NCBI GenBank assembly: GCA_023388955.1 | Contig: JAEWFH010000161.1 | Coordinates: 1-9,904 of the forward strand | Direction: 5' to 3' | Origin: Pseudomonadota bacterium | GTDB lineage: Bacteria > Pseudomonadota > Gammaproteobacteria > Xanthomonadales > Xanthomonadaceae | DNA length: 9,904 nucleotides | In this document: piece after piece, positions 1-6,677 of the stretch | Layout of the letters: each line of letters starts with the position of its first letter | Position numbering within the stretch: the stretch's first letter is position 1 | The notes under the pieces: model-generated | The model's database searches: none | What the model was told of the DNA's origin: nothing | The model's input: only the letters and a program-made list of their open reading frames with translations | Made by a program: the position numbers and the translations under genes

Positions 1-680
1 GCATCCTCGTCATCGAAGACAATCGCGACATCGCCGCCAACCTCGGTGACTTCCTGGAGGACCGCGGGCATTCGGTGGATTTCGCTGCCGACGGCATCAC
101 CGGCCTGCACCTGGCCGTGGTCAACGACTTCGATGCCATCGTGCTCGATCTCAACCTGCCGGGGCTCGACGGGCTGGAGGTCTGCCGCAAGTTGCGCAAC
201 GAGGCGCGCAAGCAGACCCCGGTGCTGATGCTGACCGCGCGCGACACGCTGGAAAACAAGCTGGCCGGGTTCGACTCCGGCGCCGACGACTACCTGATCA
301 AGCCGTTCGCGCTGCAGGAGGTCGAGGTCAGGTTGAATGCACTGGCCCGGCGCGGACGTGGCGTGCAGACCCGGGTGCTCAACGCGGCCGACCTGGAATA
401 CAACCTCGACACCCTGGAGGTGCGTCGCCAGGGCAAGCTGCTGCAGCTCAACCCAACCGCCCTGAAGATCCTGCAGGCCCTGATGGAAGCCAGTCCGGCG
501 GTGGTCACCCGCCAGGAACTGGAAACCCGGGTCTGGGGCGAGGAGCTTCCCGATTCCGACAGCCTGCGCGTGCACATCCACGGCCTGCGGCAGGTGGTGG
601 ACAAGCCTTTCGAAACTCCGCTGATCCAGACCCGCCATGGCATCGGCTACCGCATCGCGGAACTCGATGGCGCCAGCTGA
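1..680 (+). CDS. colR: OmpR-family response regulator, ColR/VgrR type (5' end cut off)
   Basis: The reading frame is open from base 3; only the first one or two codons appear to be missing, because the visible protein begins ILVIEDNRD, the usual first strand of a receiver. The receiver has the acidic pair ED, the phospho-acceptor Asp in IVLDLNLPG (codon 147-149), the Thr of MLTARD and the Lys of YLIKPF (codon 300-302). The C-terminal winged helix (about 360-660) ends HGIGYRIAE, typical of OmpR/PhoB DNA-binding domains. The protein resembles Pseudomonas ColR over both domains, including NPTALKIL, PDSDSLR and VVDKPF. Xanthomonas VgrR belongs to the same group. ColR/VgrR regulators control envelope and metal-stress genes and are phosphorylated by the partner kinase, encoded immediately downstream with a 14-bp overlap. 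The family call is secure; equivalence to ColR or VgrR is by remembered similarity. Confidence 0.9.
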   Translation, partial: ILVIEDNRDIAANLGDFLEDRGHSVDFAADGITGLHLAVVNDFDAIVLDLNLPGLDGLEVCRKLRNEARKQTPVLMLTARDTLENKLAGFDSGADDYLIKPFALQEVEVRLNALARRGRGVQTRVLNAADLEYNLDTLEVRRQGKLLQLNPTALKILQALMEASPAVVTRQELETRVWGEELPDSDSLRVHIHGLRQVVDKPFETPLIQTRHGIGYRIAELDGAS

Positions 681-2010
681 CAACGCGGTCCCCCAGCGCC
701 GGCCCCGCCACCGCCGGCGCCTACGCACCCGCATCATCCTGTCCTTCGTGCTGCTGGGCTTCGGGCTGACGCTGCTGTTCGGCTGGGCCACCAACAGCAC
801 GCGCAGCCGGGTGGAGAACCAGCTGGTCGAGGACATCATCAACCGCAACATCGACGAGGCGGCGCGCCAGTTCGAGCTCAATCCCGCCAACCCGGCGTTC
901 CCGGTCGACCAGATCCGCGCCTTCGTCTACACCCCGGACAAGTTCGATGCCGTCCGCCGGAACCGGCCGGAGTGGTACGACCTGGAGGACGGCATCACCC
1001 GCCTGACCGGTGTCGACCCGGTGAGCGGCAAGGAGTTCTCCTACATGCTCGGCGTGCGCAAGACGCCGGGAGCCTGGTTCTACCTCGCCTACGACACCAC
1101 CGAGGCCAAGCGCAGCGAAGCCAAGTTCAACCGCGCGATCTACGGTTCGGTGGCGCTGTTCACGGTCCTGTCGCTGGTGATCGGCTGGTGGTCGGCTTCG
1201 CGCGTGATGGCGCCGGTGTCGGAGCTGGCGCGCCGCCTGAAGGACTCGGGCCGCAGCTCCGAGCCGGAGCTGCTAGCGGCGCATTTTCCCGATGACGAGG
1301 TGGGGCAGCTGGCGGAAGCGCTGGATGACTACGCCGCGCGGCTGACCGAGGTGGTCCAGCGCGACCGGGAGTTCAACGCCGATGTCAGCCATGAACTGCG
1401 CACCCCGCTGGCGGTGATCAAGGGCGCGGTGGAGCTGTTGCTGTCGAGGCCGGACCTGGACGGGAAGACCCACACCCGGCTGCTGCGGATCCAGCGCGCC
1501 GAGCAGCAGTGCACCGACCTGATCAGCGCGCTGCTGCTGCTGTCGCGCAACGAACGCGGCCACGGCGCGACCGACGTGGCGAAGATCGCCGGCCAGCTGC
1601 TGGAGAGCCACCGCGCGCAGCTTGCGGGCAAGGATGTCGAGCTGGTGCTGGAGGGCGACGACGGCCCCGTGGTCGACGCGCCCGAGTCCGTGGTCACCGT
1701 TGCGCTGGGCAATCTGATCGGCAATGCGGTCAAGTACACCGCCGAGGGCGAGGTCGTGGTCCGGTTGATGAAGGACGCGGTGGAAGTACGGGACTCCGGT
1801 CCCGGGCTGAGCGAGGAAGATGCGGCCAACCTGTTCCGGCGCGGCTATCGCGGCACCCATGCCGGCCCCTCGCAGGGCGGGGGAATCGGGCTGTCGATCG
1901 TGCGCCGGCTGTGTGCCCTGTACGGCTGGGACGTGCAGGTCCGTTCCGGTAGTCCGACCCATGGGGTGATCGCGACGCTGTGTTTCGACGGGGCGGGTTC
2001 CCGCGCCTGA
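667..2010 (+). CDS. colS: Membrane sensor histidine kinase, ColS/VgrS type
   Basis: This is the partner kinase of the preceding regulator, 447 residues from ATG 667. That start overlaps the regulator stop by 14 bp and puts a basic leader (RRRPRHRRR-like) before TM1; an in-frame ATG at 637 would only add ten residues inside the regulator gene. Layout: TM1 about 21-40, periplasmic sensor about 41-156, TM2 about 157-175, HAMP-like linker, then HisKA with the H box SHELRTP (His242). The N box NLIGNAVKYT is near 349-358, the G1 box DSGPGL near 376 and the G2 box GGGIGLS near 404. ColS of Pseudomonas and VgrS of Xanthomonas sense ferric iron or zinc through an ExxE motif in the periplasmic part. 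I find no exact ExxE here, only an acidic patch EWYDLED at 102-108. The catalytic core looks intact. No strong ribosome-binding site is visible, consistent with translational coupling. Confidence 0.88.
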   Translation: MAPADNAVPQRRPRHRRRLRTRIILSFVLLGFGLTLLFGWATNSTRSRVENQLVEDIINRNIDEAARQFELNPANPAFPVDQIRAFVYTPDKFDAVRRNRPEWYDLEDGITRLTGVDPVSGKEFSYMLGVRKTPGAWFYLAYDTTEAKRSEAKFNRAIYGSVALFTVLSLVIGWWSASRVMAPVSELARRLKDSGRSSEPELLAAHFPDDEVGQLAEALDDYAARLTEVVQRDREFNADVSHELRTPLAVIKGAVELLLSRPDLDGKTHTRLLRIQRAEQQCTDLISALLLLSRNERGHGATDVAKIAGQLLESHRAQLAGKDVELVLEGDDGPVVDAPESVVTVALGNLIGNAVKYTAEGEVVVRLMKDAVEVRDSGPGLSEEDAANLFRRGYRGTHAGPSQGGGIGLSIVRRLCALYGWDVQVRSGSPTHGVIATLCFDGAGSRA

Positions 2011-2014
2011 GCTC

Positions 2015-2590
2015 TCAGCCGGCGATCCAGACGCAGCCGAAATGTTCGTGCAGCTCGAACGTGGTCCGGCTGGAGCCGCCGCCGGGTTGCAGCTGCTCGA
2101 GCTGGAGGGCCACCGGCGCGGACGGCCGCTCCGGCTCCCAGTCGGCCAGTACGCTCCAGGGTCGCGGCGCCGGGCGGTGGACCACCGGGGTGACCTGCAG
2201 CAGGGGCCGGGCGACCAGCGCCTGCAGGCGCTCCATGACCGCGTTGCCATTGCGCCCCGACATGCCGGTCCAGTGGTAGACGCCCGCGAGCCGGTTCACG
2301 TCGCGCAGGTCGATCGCGGTGGAAACCTCCCACACCAGTTGGCGCACGTTGCGGGCGCAGCCGGCGCTGAGCCGTCGGGTGACGGGGGTGCCGGGCGCGG
2401 CGGCGATCGCGCCTACGGCGTCGCAGCTGCGGTCCGTGAACACGGTGCCACCGTCGGCGCCTTCGCACTGGCGGATCTGCGCCTGCGCCCCCGGAACGGC
2501 GGTCAGCGTCGGCACCGCCACGGCGACCGCCACCACCAGCACGGTGCCGCGGAGCCGGGTCGTCAGGGGCCTGGGAGATCGTGCAGCCAT
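2015..2590 (-). CDS. Secreted four-cysteine protein, DUF4124-like N-terminus (paralogue 1)
   Basis: This 191-residue protein has no function I recognise. An N-terminal hydrophobic stretch (about residues 15-30) ending GAQAQ looks like a Sec signal peptide, so the mature protein is probably periplasmic. After it comes RQCEGADGGTVFTDRSCD, resembling the short DUF4124 motif (aromatic/polar, DG, V-Y/F-T/S-D). The cysteines are Cys42, Cys56, Cys78 and Cys186, suggesting two disulfides. The middle carries DVNRLAGVYHWTG and RLQALVARPL, shared with the protein encoded 54 bp upstream on the same strand, so the two genes are a tandem duplication and probably one transcript. The stop is only 4 bp from the convergent kinase stop. 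ATG 2590 is the chosen start; no clear ribosome-binding site is seen. The gene is real on the evidence of the signal peptide and the conserved paralogue. Confidence 0.8.
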   Translation of the reverse strand: MAARSPRPLTTRLRGTVLVVAVAVAVPTLTAVPGAQAQIRQCEGADGGTVFTDRSCDAVGAIAAAPGTPVTRRLSAGCARNVRQLVWEVSTAIDLRDVNRLAGVYHWTGMSGRNGNAVMERLQALVARPLLQVTPVVHRPAPRPWSVLADWEPERPSAPVALQLEQLQPGGGSSRTTFELHEHFGCVWIAG

Positions 2591-2644
2591 CCCGGCAGGC
2601 TACCGCATGTGAAATGGACGCGAGAAGGTGGGTTTCCGCTGCGA

Positions 2645-3313
2645 TCAGAACCGGATGAAGCGACAGCCTTCGCGAACGACGATGCGGAAGTCATGCACGC
2701 GGGGCGCGGCGGCTTCACCAAGGGTCACCTGGACGATGCCGCCCAGGGGCACCGCGGCGGTGCTCGCCACCTGCACCAGGCCGGCCTCCCCGCCATACGA
2801 GCGCACGTCGCGCAGCGGCAGGGCCACCAGCCGCTGCAGGCGGGACATCACCGAAGTGGCTTCGGCGGTTCCGCTCCCGCTCCAGTCGTAACTGGCGGCA
2901 ATGCGGTTCACGTCGGACGTGTCCCATGCGGACGTCAGGTCCATGGCCAGTTGCGTGGGGGAATGGGCGCAGCCACGCGCCGGCGTGGCCTCGCGTGACC
3001 GCCCGGTCTGGAGAGGCGTGAGGTCCTCCGGGCGCTGGACGGCCAGGGAAGTGGCCGCCGGCCCGGGCGCGGGCAGCGGTTCCGCGCCCGCGTCGGGCGT
3101 CCCCCCATCGCTGGCGAGCCGGATCAGCAGCTCCCCTTCGATCGGGGCCGGGACCGCGGAGAACGCGTGGCAGTCCTGGTCGGTATAGACCTGGGTCCCG
3201 TCGGCGCGCTCGCAACGCTGGATCCCGCTGCCGCGTTCCTGTGCCAGGGGAGCGGAAGGCGCGGAAGCGGCGAGGCCGGCCAGAAGGGCCAGGAGGGCAG
3301 TGCGGGGGTACAT
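2645..3313 (-). CDS. Secreted four-cysteine protein, DUF4124-like N-terminus (paralogue 2)
   Basis: This 222-residue protein is the paralogue of the gene downstream of it and its function is unknown. I start it at ATG 3313, which gives a compact signal peptide (MYPRTALLALLAGLA, cleavage near APLAQ). The frame stays open to a TTG at 3337, which would add eight residues without a better ribosome-binding site. Shared features with paralogue 1, in the same order, are CERADGTQVYTDQDC, the GCA cysteine, DVNRIAASYDWSG, RLQRLVALPL, and a C-terminal GC before an aromatic end. All four cysteines (34, 48, 115, 217) are conserved in position. It differs by a Pro/Ala-rich insert of about 35 residues (about 70-105) between the second and third cysteines. 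The first 20 residues of the mature part resemble DUF4124. It may share a transcript with paralogue 1 and possibly with metF, 103 bp upstream. Confidence 0.8.
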   Translation of the reverse strand: MYPRTALLALLAGLAASAPSAPLAQERGSGIQRCERADGTQVYTDQDCHAFSAVPAPIEGELLIRLASDGGTPDAGAEPLPAPGPAATSLAVQRPEDLTPLQTGRSREATPARGCAHSPTQLAMDLTSAWDTSDVNRIAASYDWSGSGTAEATSVMSRLQRLVALPLRDVRSYGGEAGLVQVASTAAVPLGGIVQVTLGEAAAPRVHDFRIVVREGCRFIRF

Positions 3314-3416
3314 GGGCGTGGCCGGTTTCTGCGACAACCCATGGTTCGCCGCGGCCCGTCAGCGTCCCGTGGCGGAAACCCTCCGGACTGAACCGCCACC
3401 GTCCAGTTGCTGAACC
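3314..3416. other. Intergenic gap between metF and the secreted paralogues
   Basis: The 103 bp between the metF stop and ATG 3313 contain a 7-bp GC-rich inverted repeat, GTGGCGG at 3369-3375 and CCGCCAC at 3393-3399, around a 17-base loop. It has no T-run on the minus-strand side. It could be a weak terminator for metF or nothing at all. I see no convincing promoter. This leaves open whether the secreted paralogues are read through from metF. Confidence 0.3.
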
Positions 3417-4238
3417 TCAGTGCAACTGCTCCAGTACGCGCAAGGTCGGGCGCGCCAGGTTCAGCGTGTAGAAGTGGAAACCGGGTGCACCGCCCTCGGC
3501 CAGGCGGCGGCACAACTGGCCGACGACGTCGGCACCGAATGCACGCACGCTTTCCACGTCGTCGCCGAACGCCTGCATCCGCTGCGCCACCCAGCGCGGG
3601 ATCTCCGCGCCGCACATCTCGGAGAACCGCCGGGTCTGGCTGAAGTTGGAGATCGGCATGATCCCCGGCACCACCGGCACGTCCACGCCCGCCGCCCGCA
3701 CGTCGTCGACGAAGCGGAAGTAGGCGTCGGCGTTGTAGAAGTACTGGGTGATCGCCCCGTCGGCCCCCGCCTTCACCTTGTCGACGAAGTGCTTCAGGTC
3801 CACCTGCGCGTCGCGCGCCTGGGGATGGGTTTCCGGATACGCCGCCACCTCGATGTGGAACCAGTCGCCGGTTTCGGCGCGGATGAACTCGACCAGCTGG
3901 CTCGCATGGCGCAGGTCGCCGGGGCTGACCATGCCCGAGGGCAGGTCGCCGCGCAGGGTCACCAGCCGCCGCGCGCCCAGGGCCCGGTACAGCTTGAGCA
4001 GTCCGCGGATCTCCCCGCGCGAGCCGCCCATGCAGGTGATGTGCGGGGCGGCCTCCAGCCCAAGGCCGCGCAGCCGGCGGATCGCTTCGGGGGTATGGCT
4101 CAGGGTCGAACCGCCGGCGCCGAACGTGACGCTCACATAGTCCGGCGCGGCGCGCGCCAGCCGCGTGGCTGCGCGGTCGAGCTGGGTGCGTTGCAGGTCG
4201 GTCTTGGGCGGATAGAACTCGAAGCTGATGGGGACCAT
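3417..4238 (-). CDS. metF: 5,10-methylenetetrahydrofolate reductase
   Basis: MetF reduces 5,10-methylene-THF to 5-methyl-THF in the cytoplasm, using FAD, and supplies the methyl group for methionine synthesis. The 273-residue product is a full TIM-barrel enzyme. It shows the SFEFYPPKT start with the catalytic Glu (residue 7), VSVTFGAGG, APHITC, LRGDLP with the FAD-contacting Asp98, AAYPETHP, ITQYFYNADAY, PGIMPISNF and the C-terminal FHFYTLN. I use ATG 4238 because related Xanthomonad proteins begin just before SFEF. The frame stays open to 4328, but the extra 30 residues (MHAQPGGGCACN...) are unlike MetF and would run through a hairpin and a candidate promoter. The protein is shorter than E. 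coli MetF (296) mainly by its N-terminal tail. Upstream lies the receptor gene rather than ahcY, its frequent neighbour. Confidence 0.96.
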   Translation of the reverse strand: MVPISFEFYPPKTDLQRTQLDRAATRLARAAPDYVSVTFGAGGSTLSHTPEAIRRLRGLGLEAAPHITCMGGSRGEIRGLLKLYRALGARRLVTLRGDLPSGMVSPGDLRHASQLVEFIRAETGDWFHIEVAAYPETHPQARDAQVDLKHFVDKVKAGADGAITQYFYNADAYFRFVDDVRAAGVDVPVVPGIMPISNFSQTRRFSEMCGAEIPRWVAQRMQAFGDDVESVRAFGADVVGQLCRRLAEGGAPGFHFYTLNLARPTLRVLEQLH

Positions 4239-4265
4239 GGGACGCCGGGAAATGGGCACCGGCGC

Positions 4266-4271
4266 ACTATA
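4266..4271 (-). promoter_or_regulatory. Candidate -10 element for metF
   Basis: On the minus strand this reads TATAGT, five of six matches to TATAAT, in a locally AT-richer patch (about 4266-4295). It would place the transcript start about 20 bases upstream of ATG 4238. The -35 region (about 4289-4294, ATGCAT) is a poor match. It fits the choice of 4238 as the metF start and suggests metF is transcribed independently of the receptor gene. Confidence 0.35.
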
Positions 4272-4294
4272 TCGCTCCATCGCGATAAATGCAT

Positions 4295-4327
4295 TGCATG
4301 CGCAGCCGCCTCCGGGCTGCGCATGCA
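4295..4327 (-). terminator. 13-bp perfect hairpin after the TonB-dependent receptor gene
   Basis: TGCATGCGCAGCC (4295-4307) and its exact complement GGCTGCGCATGCA (4315-4327) enclose a 7-base loop. The hairpin starts 32 bases past the receptor stop codon and lies just before the candidate metF promoter, so its position suits an intrinsic terminator for the receptor. On the minus strand it is followed by ATGCATTTATC, not a proper U-run, so termination may be weak. A regulatory role in a longer metF leader is the alternative. Confidence 0.55.
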
Positions 4328-4359
4328 TCCCGAGCCGTGCCGGGCGCGGGTTTCCGAAC

Positions 4360-6408
4360 TCAGAAGTCGACGTTCAGGCCGATGTTGATCCGGCGGCCGT
4401 CGAGTACCACGCCGTAGGCGTCATTGGTGACGGTGCGGTCGGTGACGTTGTAGAGCCCGAGCTTGACGTCCAGCCGGCGCGACAGCTTGTAGACGATACC
4501 GGCATCGGCGGTCGCGTAGCCGGGCGTGCCCGAGGACATCGAGGTGCGGCTCAGGAAGTCGCTGGTCTTGCCGCGATAGTTGCCCTGCGCCCATACGGTC
4601 AGTCGCCGGGTCGGCTCCCAGTCCAGGCCCAGGTTGGCCATGTGCTCGGGGATCTTGTTGAGCGGCTGGCCGGCGAACTCGCCGGTCTTCTGCTCCGAGT
4701 CGGTGTAGGTGTAGCTGCTGCTCAGTCGCAGGTCGCGGGTGAGCCAGTGGTCGAGCGACAGCTCCACGCCCTGGATCTGTGCCTCGGCGATGTTCTTGCG
4801 GGTGCTCAGGAACAGGTATTCGTTGCCACCGAACTCGCAGGTCCAGGTGGACGGGTCGTTGCGGTCGCCGCCGCTCTCGCAGTAGCGGTCCTCGGCGATC
4901 TTGTCCTTGTACTCGGTGTGGAAGGCCATGAATCCCGCGGTCAGCCGGGCGGCCGGGTTGTCGTAGACGAAGCCGAACTCGTAGTTGACGCTCTTCTCCG
5001 GCTCCAGCTCCGGGTTGCCGATGATCAGTGCACGCGGATGCGGGGCCGGGGAGCCGCCGCCGCCGGTGCCGCGGCCGAAGCCCGCGGTCGCCGCCGCCAG
5101 GGACGGCTGGGTGTAGCCGGTGGAGATGCCGCCCTTGAAGGTCAGGTTGTCGGTGAAGTGCCAGTTCCCGTACACGCGCGGGGAGACGTGGCCGCCGAAC
5201 AGCTCGTCGTCGTCGTAGCGCAGGCCGGTGGTCAGGCTGAAGTCCTCGTGCAGGCGCCACTCGGCTTCGGCGAACACCGCGCCGATCCAGCGGTCCACGC
5301 TGCGCACCGCGCCGGGGATGTCCGAGGTCAGCAGGCCGTTGGTCTCGTCGACGAAGTCCTCCAGCTTGTAGCGCCCGCCGAAGGTGTAGGTGTGGCGTTC
5401 GCCGAAGTAGGTGGCCTGGGTGTTGAGGGTGGTGACCTCCTCCTTCTTGGTCTGCTCCTGCACCCGGTCGGAGACGTCGTGCTGCAGGTAGGTGTTGATC
5501 GCCAGGTTCCCGTAGCTCCCGTCGTGGGCAAGGGTGTAGATGTCCTTGTCGTAGCGGTAGTACGTACCGCTGGCGTCATCGGCCACGCTGCGGCCCGGGG
5601 TATGGGTGTAGTCCAGCCGCGAGGTGTCGTAGCCGAAGGTCAGGCGGTCGCGTTCACTGGCCTGCCAGGTCAGCTTGGCGCCCAGAGTGCGGCGCTTGGA
5701 CTCGGGGGTACTGGCGGCGGAATCGTCCCCTCCGGCGTAGTCGCTCTCGTCGGTGGTCTGGTGCGAGCCGTTGATCTGCAGGCCCAGCACATCGTCCACC
5801 AGCGGGCCGCCGAGATAGAAGCTGGAGTTGAAGGCATCGTTGCTGATGTCGTTGCGCGACAGCGTGTAGTCCATGCCGAGGCTGCCGCCCCATTCATCGG
5901 GCGCGACGCGGGTGATCACGTTGACCACGCCGCCCATTGCCTCCGAGCCGTACAGCGAGGACATCGGCCCGCGGACCACCTCGATGCGCTCGATCATGGC
6001 CAGGGGCGGCAGGCCGATCTGCTTGCCGCCATCGGCACCGTTGGTGTTCACCGAACGCCCGGCCGACACCGGGCGGCCGTCGACCAGGAACAGCGTGTAG
6101 GCCGAGGTCATGCCGCGCACGCTGATGTCCTGCATGATCCCGCCGCCGGTCACGTACAGGCCGGGGATGTTGCGCACCGCGTCGGTAATGTCGGTATAGG
6201 ACTTCTTCTCCAGTTCCTCGCGGGTGACCACCGAGATGCTCGCCGGCGCATCGGCGATGGCCTGCTCGAAACCGGCCGCGCTGCGCACGGTCACCGTGGA
6301 AAGGTCGGTGGGCTCGTCCCGGTCATGGGCCGCGGCCACGGGGGCAAGCGTTGCGGACAGGGCGAGGGCGAGCGGCGCCAGGCGCAGCGCGGAGGACAGG
6401 TTCGACAA
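4360..6408 (-). CDS. cirA: TonB-dependent catecholate siderophore receptor, CirA-like
   Basis: This is an outer-membrane receptor that imports ferric catecholate siderophores using TonB energy. From TTG 6408 it has 682 residues, close to E. coli CirA (663). A signal peptide ends VAAA-HD, followed by a TonB-box-like LSTVTV and the plug domain with SISVVTREEL, SVRGM, LFLVDGRPVSAGRSV and IERIEVVRGPMSSLYGSEAMGGVVNVIT. That last block is nearly the same as in CirA. The beta-barrel follows, with GGPLVDDVLGLQ, GLRYDDDE, PELEPEKS and a C-terminal Phe (NVDF). Two cysteines near the end of the barrel (YCES ... TWTCEF, 15 residues apart) probably form a loop disulfide. TTG 6408 follows CTGGAG with 6-base spacing and leaves a normal signal peptide. 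GTG 6435 and GTG 6462 are in-frame alternatives with poorer ribosome-binding sites. A Fur box lies upstream. The family is secure; the exact siderophore is unknown. Confidence 0.88.
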   Translation of the reverse strand: MSNLSSALRLAPLALALSATLAPVAAAHDRDEPTDLSTVTVRSAAGFEQAIADAPASISVVTREELEKKSYTDITDAVRNIPGLYVTGGGIMQDISVRGMTSAYTLFLVDGRPVSAGRSVNTNGADGGKQIGLPPLAMIERIEVVRGPMSSLYGSEAMGGVVNVITRVAPDEWGGSLGMDYTLSRNDISNDAFNSSFYLGGPLVDDVLGLQINGSHQTTDESDYAGGDDSAASTPESKRRTLGAKLTWQASERDRLTFGYDTSRLDYTHTPGRSVADDASGTYYRYDKDIYTLAHDGSYGNLAINTYLQHDVSDRVQEQTKKEEVTTLNTQATYFGERHTYTFGGRYKLEDFVDETNGLLTSDIPGAVRSVDRWIGAVFAEAEWRLHEDFSLTTGLRYDDDELFGGHVSPRVYGNWHFTDNLTFKGGISTGYTQPSLAAATAGFGRGTGGGGSPAPHPRALIIGNPELEPEKSVNYEFGFVYDNPAARLTAGFMAFHTEYKDKIAEDRYCESGGDRNDPSTWTCEFGGNEYLFLSTRKNIAEAQIQGVELSLDHWLTRDLRLSSSYTYTDSEQKTGEFAGQPLNKIPEHMANLGLDWEPTRRLTVWAQGNYRGKTSDFLSRTSMSSGTPGYATADAGIVYKLSRRLDVKLGLYNVTDRTVTNDAYGVVLDGRRINIGLNVDF

Positions 6409-6420
6409 GGGGGACTCCAG
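6409..6420 (-). promoter_or_regulatory. Ribosome-binding site for the receptor, deciding a TTG start
   Basis: On the minus strand CTGGAGTCCCCC directly precedes TTG 6408, putting GGAG six bases before the start. The two upstream GTG candidates (6435, 6462) lack such a motif and would lengthen the signal peptide with a polar leader. Confidence 0.5.
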
Positions 6421-6504
6421 GGTGGAAAGTGGCACGCCGCCGCCGGAAAGGCGCCAGGACACCGGGATTGGGGATCGCTGAACGCCGTCATGGGGCCGGT
6501 TCAG

Positions 6505-6531
6505 GAATGGTAATGAGATCGATTCCTATTC
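6505..6531. promoter_or_regulatory. Candidate Fur box in the divergent promoter region
   Basis: An imperfect palindrome has arms GAATGGTAAT (6505-6514) and ATTCCTATTC (6522-6531), which are 8/10 complementary, around GAGATCG. From 6511, the first eight bases TAATGAGA and the inner ATTC and ATT blocks match the typical proteobacterial Fur site TAATGAGAATCATTCTCATT(A), 15 of 21 positions by eye. It sits between the receptor (minus) and hydrolase (plus) genes and overlaps the candidate receptor promoter, as expected for iron-dependent repression. Confidence 0.7.
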
Positions 6532-6535
6532 ACAA
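6507..6535 (-). promoter_or_regulatory. Candidate sigma-70 promoter of the receptor gene
   Basis: On the minus strand TTGTGA (6530-6535) and TACCAT (6507-6512) are separated by exactly 17 bases, each matching 4 of 6 consensus positions. The whole element is covered by the Fur box, so bound Fur would block RNA polymerase. The predicted start near 6500 leaves about a 90-base leader before TTG 6408. Confidence 0.45.
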
Positions 6536-6582
6536 CCCCGGATCCGGTTTGCCGTTGCAGGTGCCGCACGTCGCGATACCCG

Positions 6583-6592
6583 GCCGTTCGTC
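6583..6592 (+). promoter_or_regulatory. AlgR-like LytTR-regulator binding site upstream of the hydrolase operon
   Basis: CCGTTCGTC at 6584-6592 is identical to the recognition core of Pseudomonas AlgR (ACCGTTCGTC) and fits the general LytTR half-site. A weaker GCCGTT copy starts at 6551, 32 bases upstream, about three helical turns. The site is about 85 bases before the hydrolase start, and the downstream operon encodes a LytTR regulator, so autoregulation is the simple reading. This is a motif match only. Confidence 0.45.
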
Positions 6593-6666
6593 CCCACACG
6601 GGGCCGCGCGTCATGTTCCTGCACCGGACCGGGCTGCCGCGAGGGAGCCTGTGCACACCAATCCAC

Positions 6667-6671
6667 AGGAG
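6667..6671 (+). promoter_or_regulatory. Strong ribosome-binding site fixing the hydrolase start
   Basis: AGGAG lies six bases before ATG 6678. The frame is open much further upstream (to 6351), but the upstream part crosses the Fur box and promoter region, so this site decides the start. Confidence 0.8.
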
Positions 6672-6677
6672 CAGGGC

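Noticed and set aside
2042..2998. Plus-strand open frame of 318 codons opposite the secreted paralogues
   Set aside because: Low-complexity Gly/Arg/His composition; the minus strand has two paralogous proteins with signal peptides and conserved cysteines.
4239..4328. 30-residue N-terminal extension of MetF
   Set aside because: The extra residues do not resemble MetF, and the stretch contains a hairpin and a likely -10 element, so it reads as leader DNA.
4239..4359. SAH or SAM riboswitch ahead of metF
   Set aside because: Only one simple 13-bp hairpin is visible, and it fits a terminator of the upstream gene; I cannot identify a riboswitch core.
4228..6513. Plus-strand open frame of 761 codons opposite the receptor gene
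   Set aside because: It is rich in Val, Gly, Ala and His with no domain, and is the antisense shadow of a clearly conserved CirA-type protein in GC-rich DNA.
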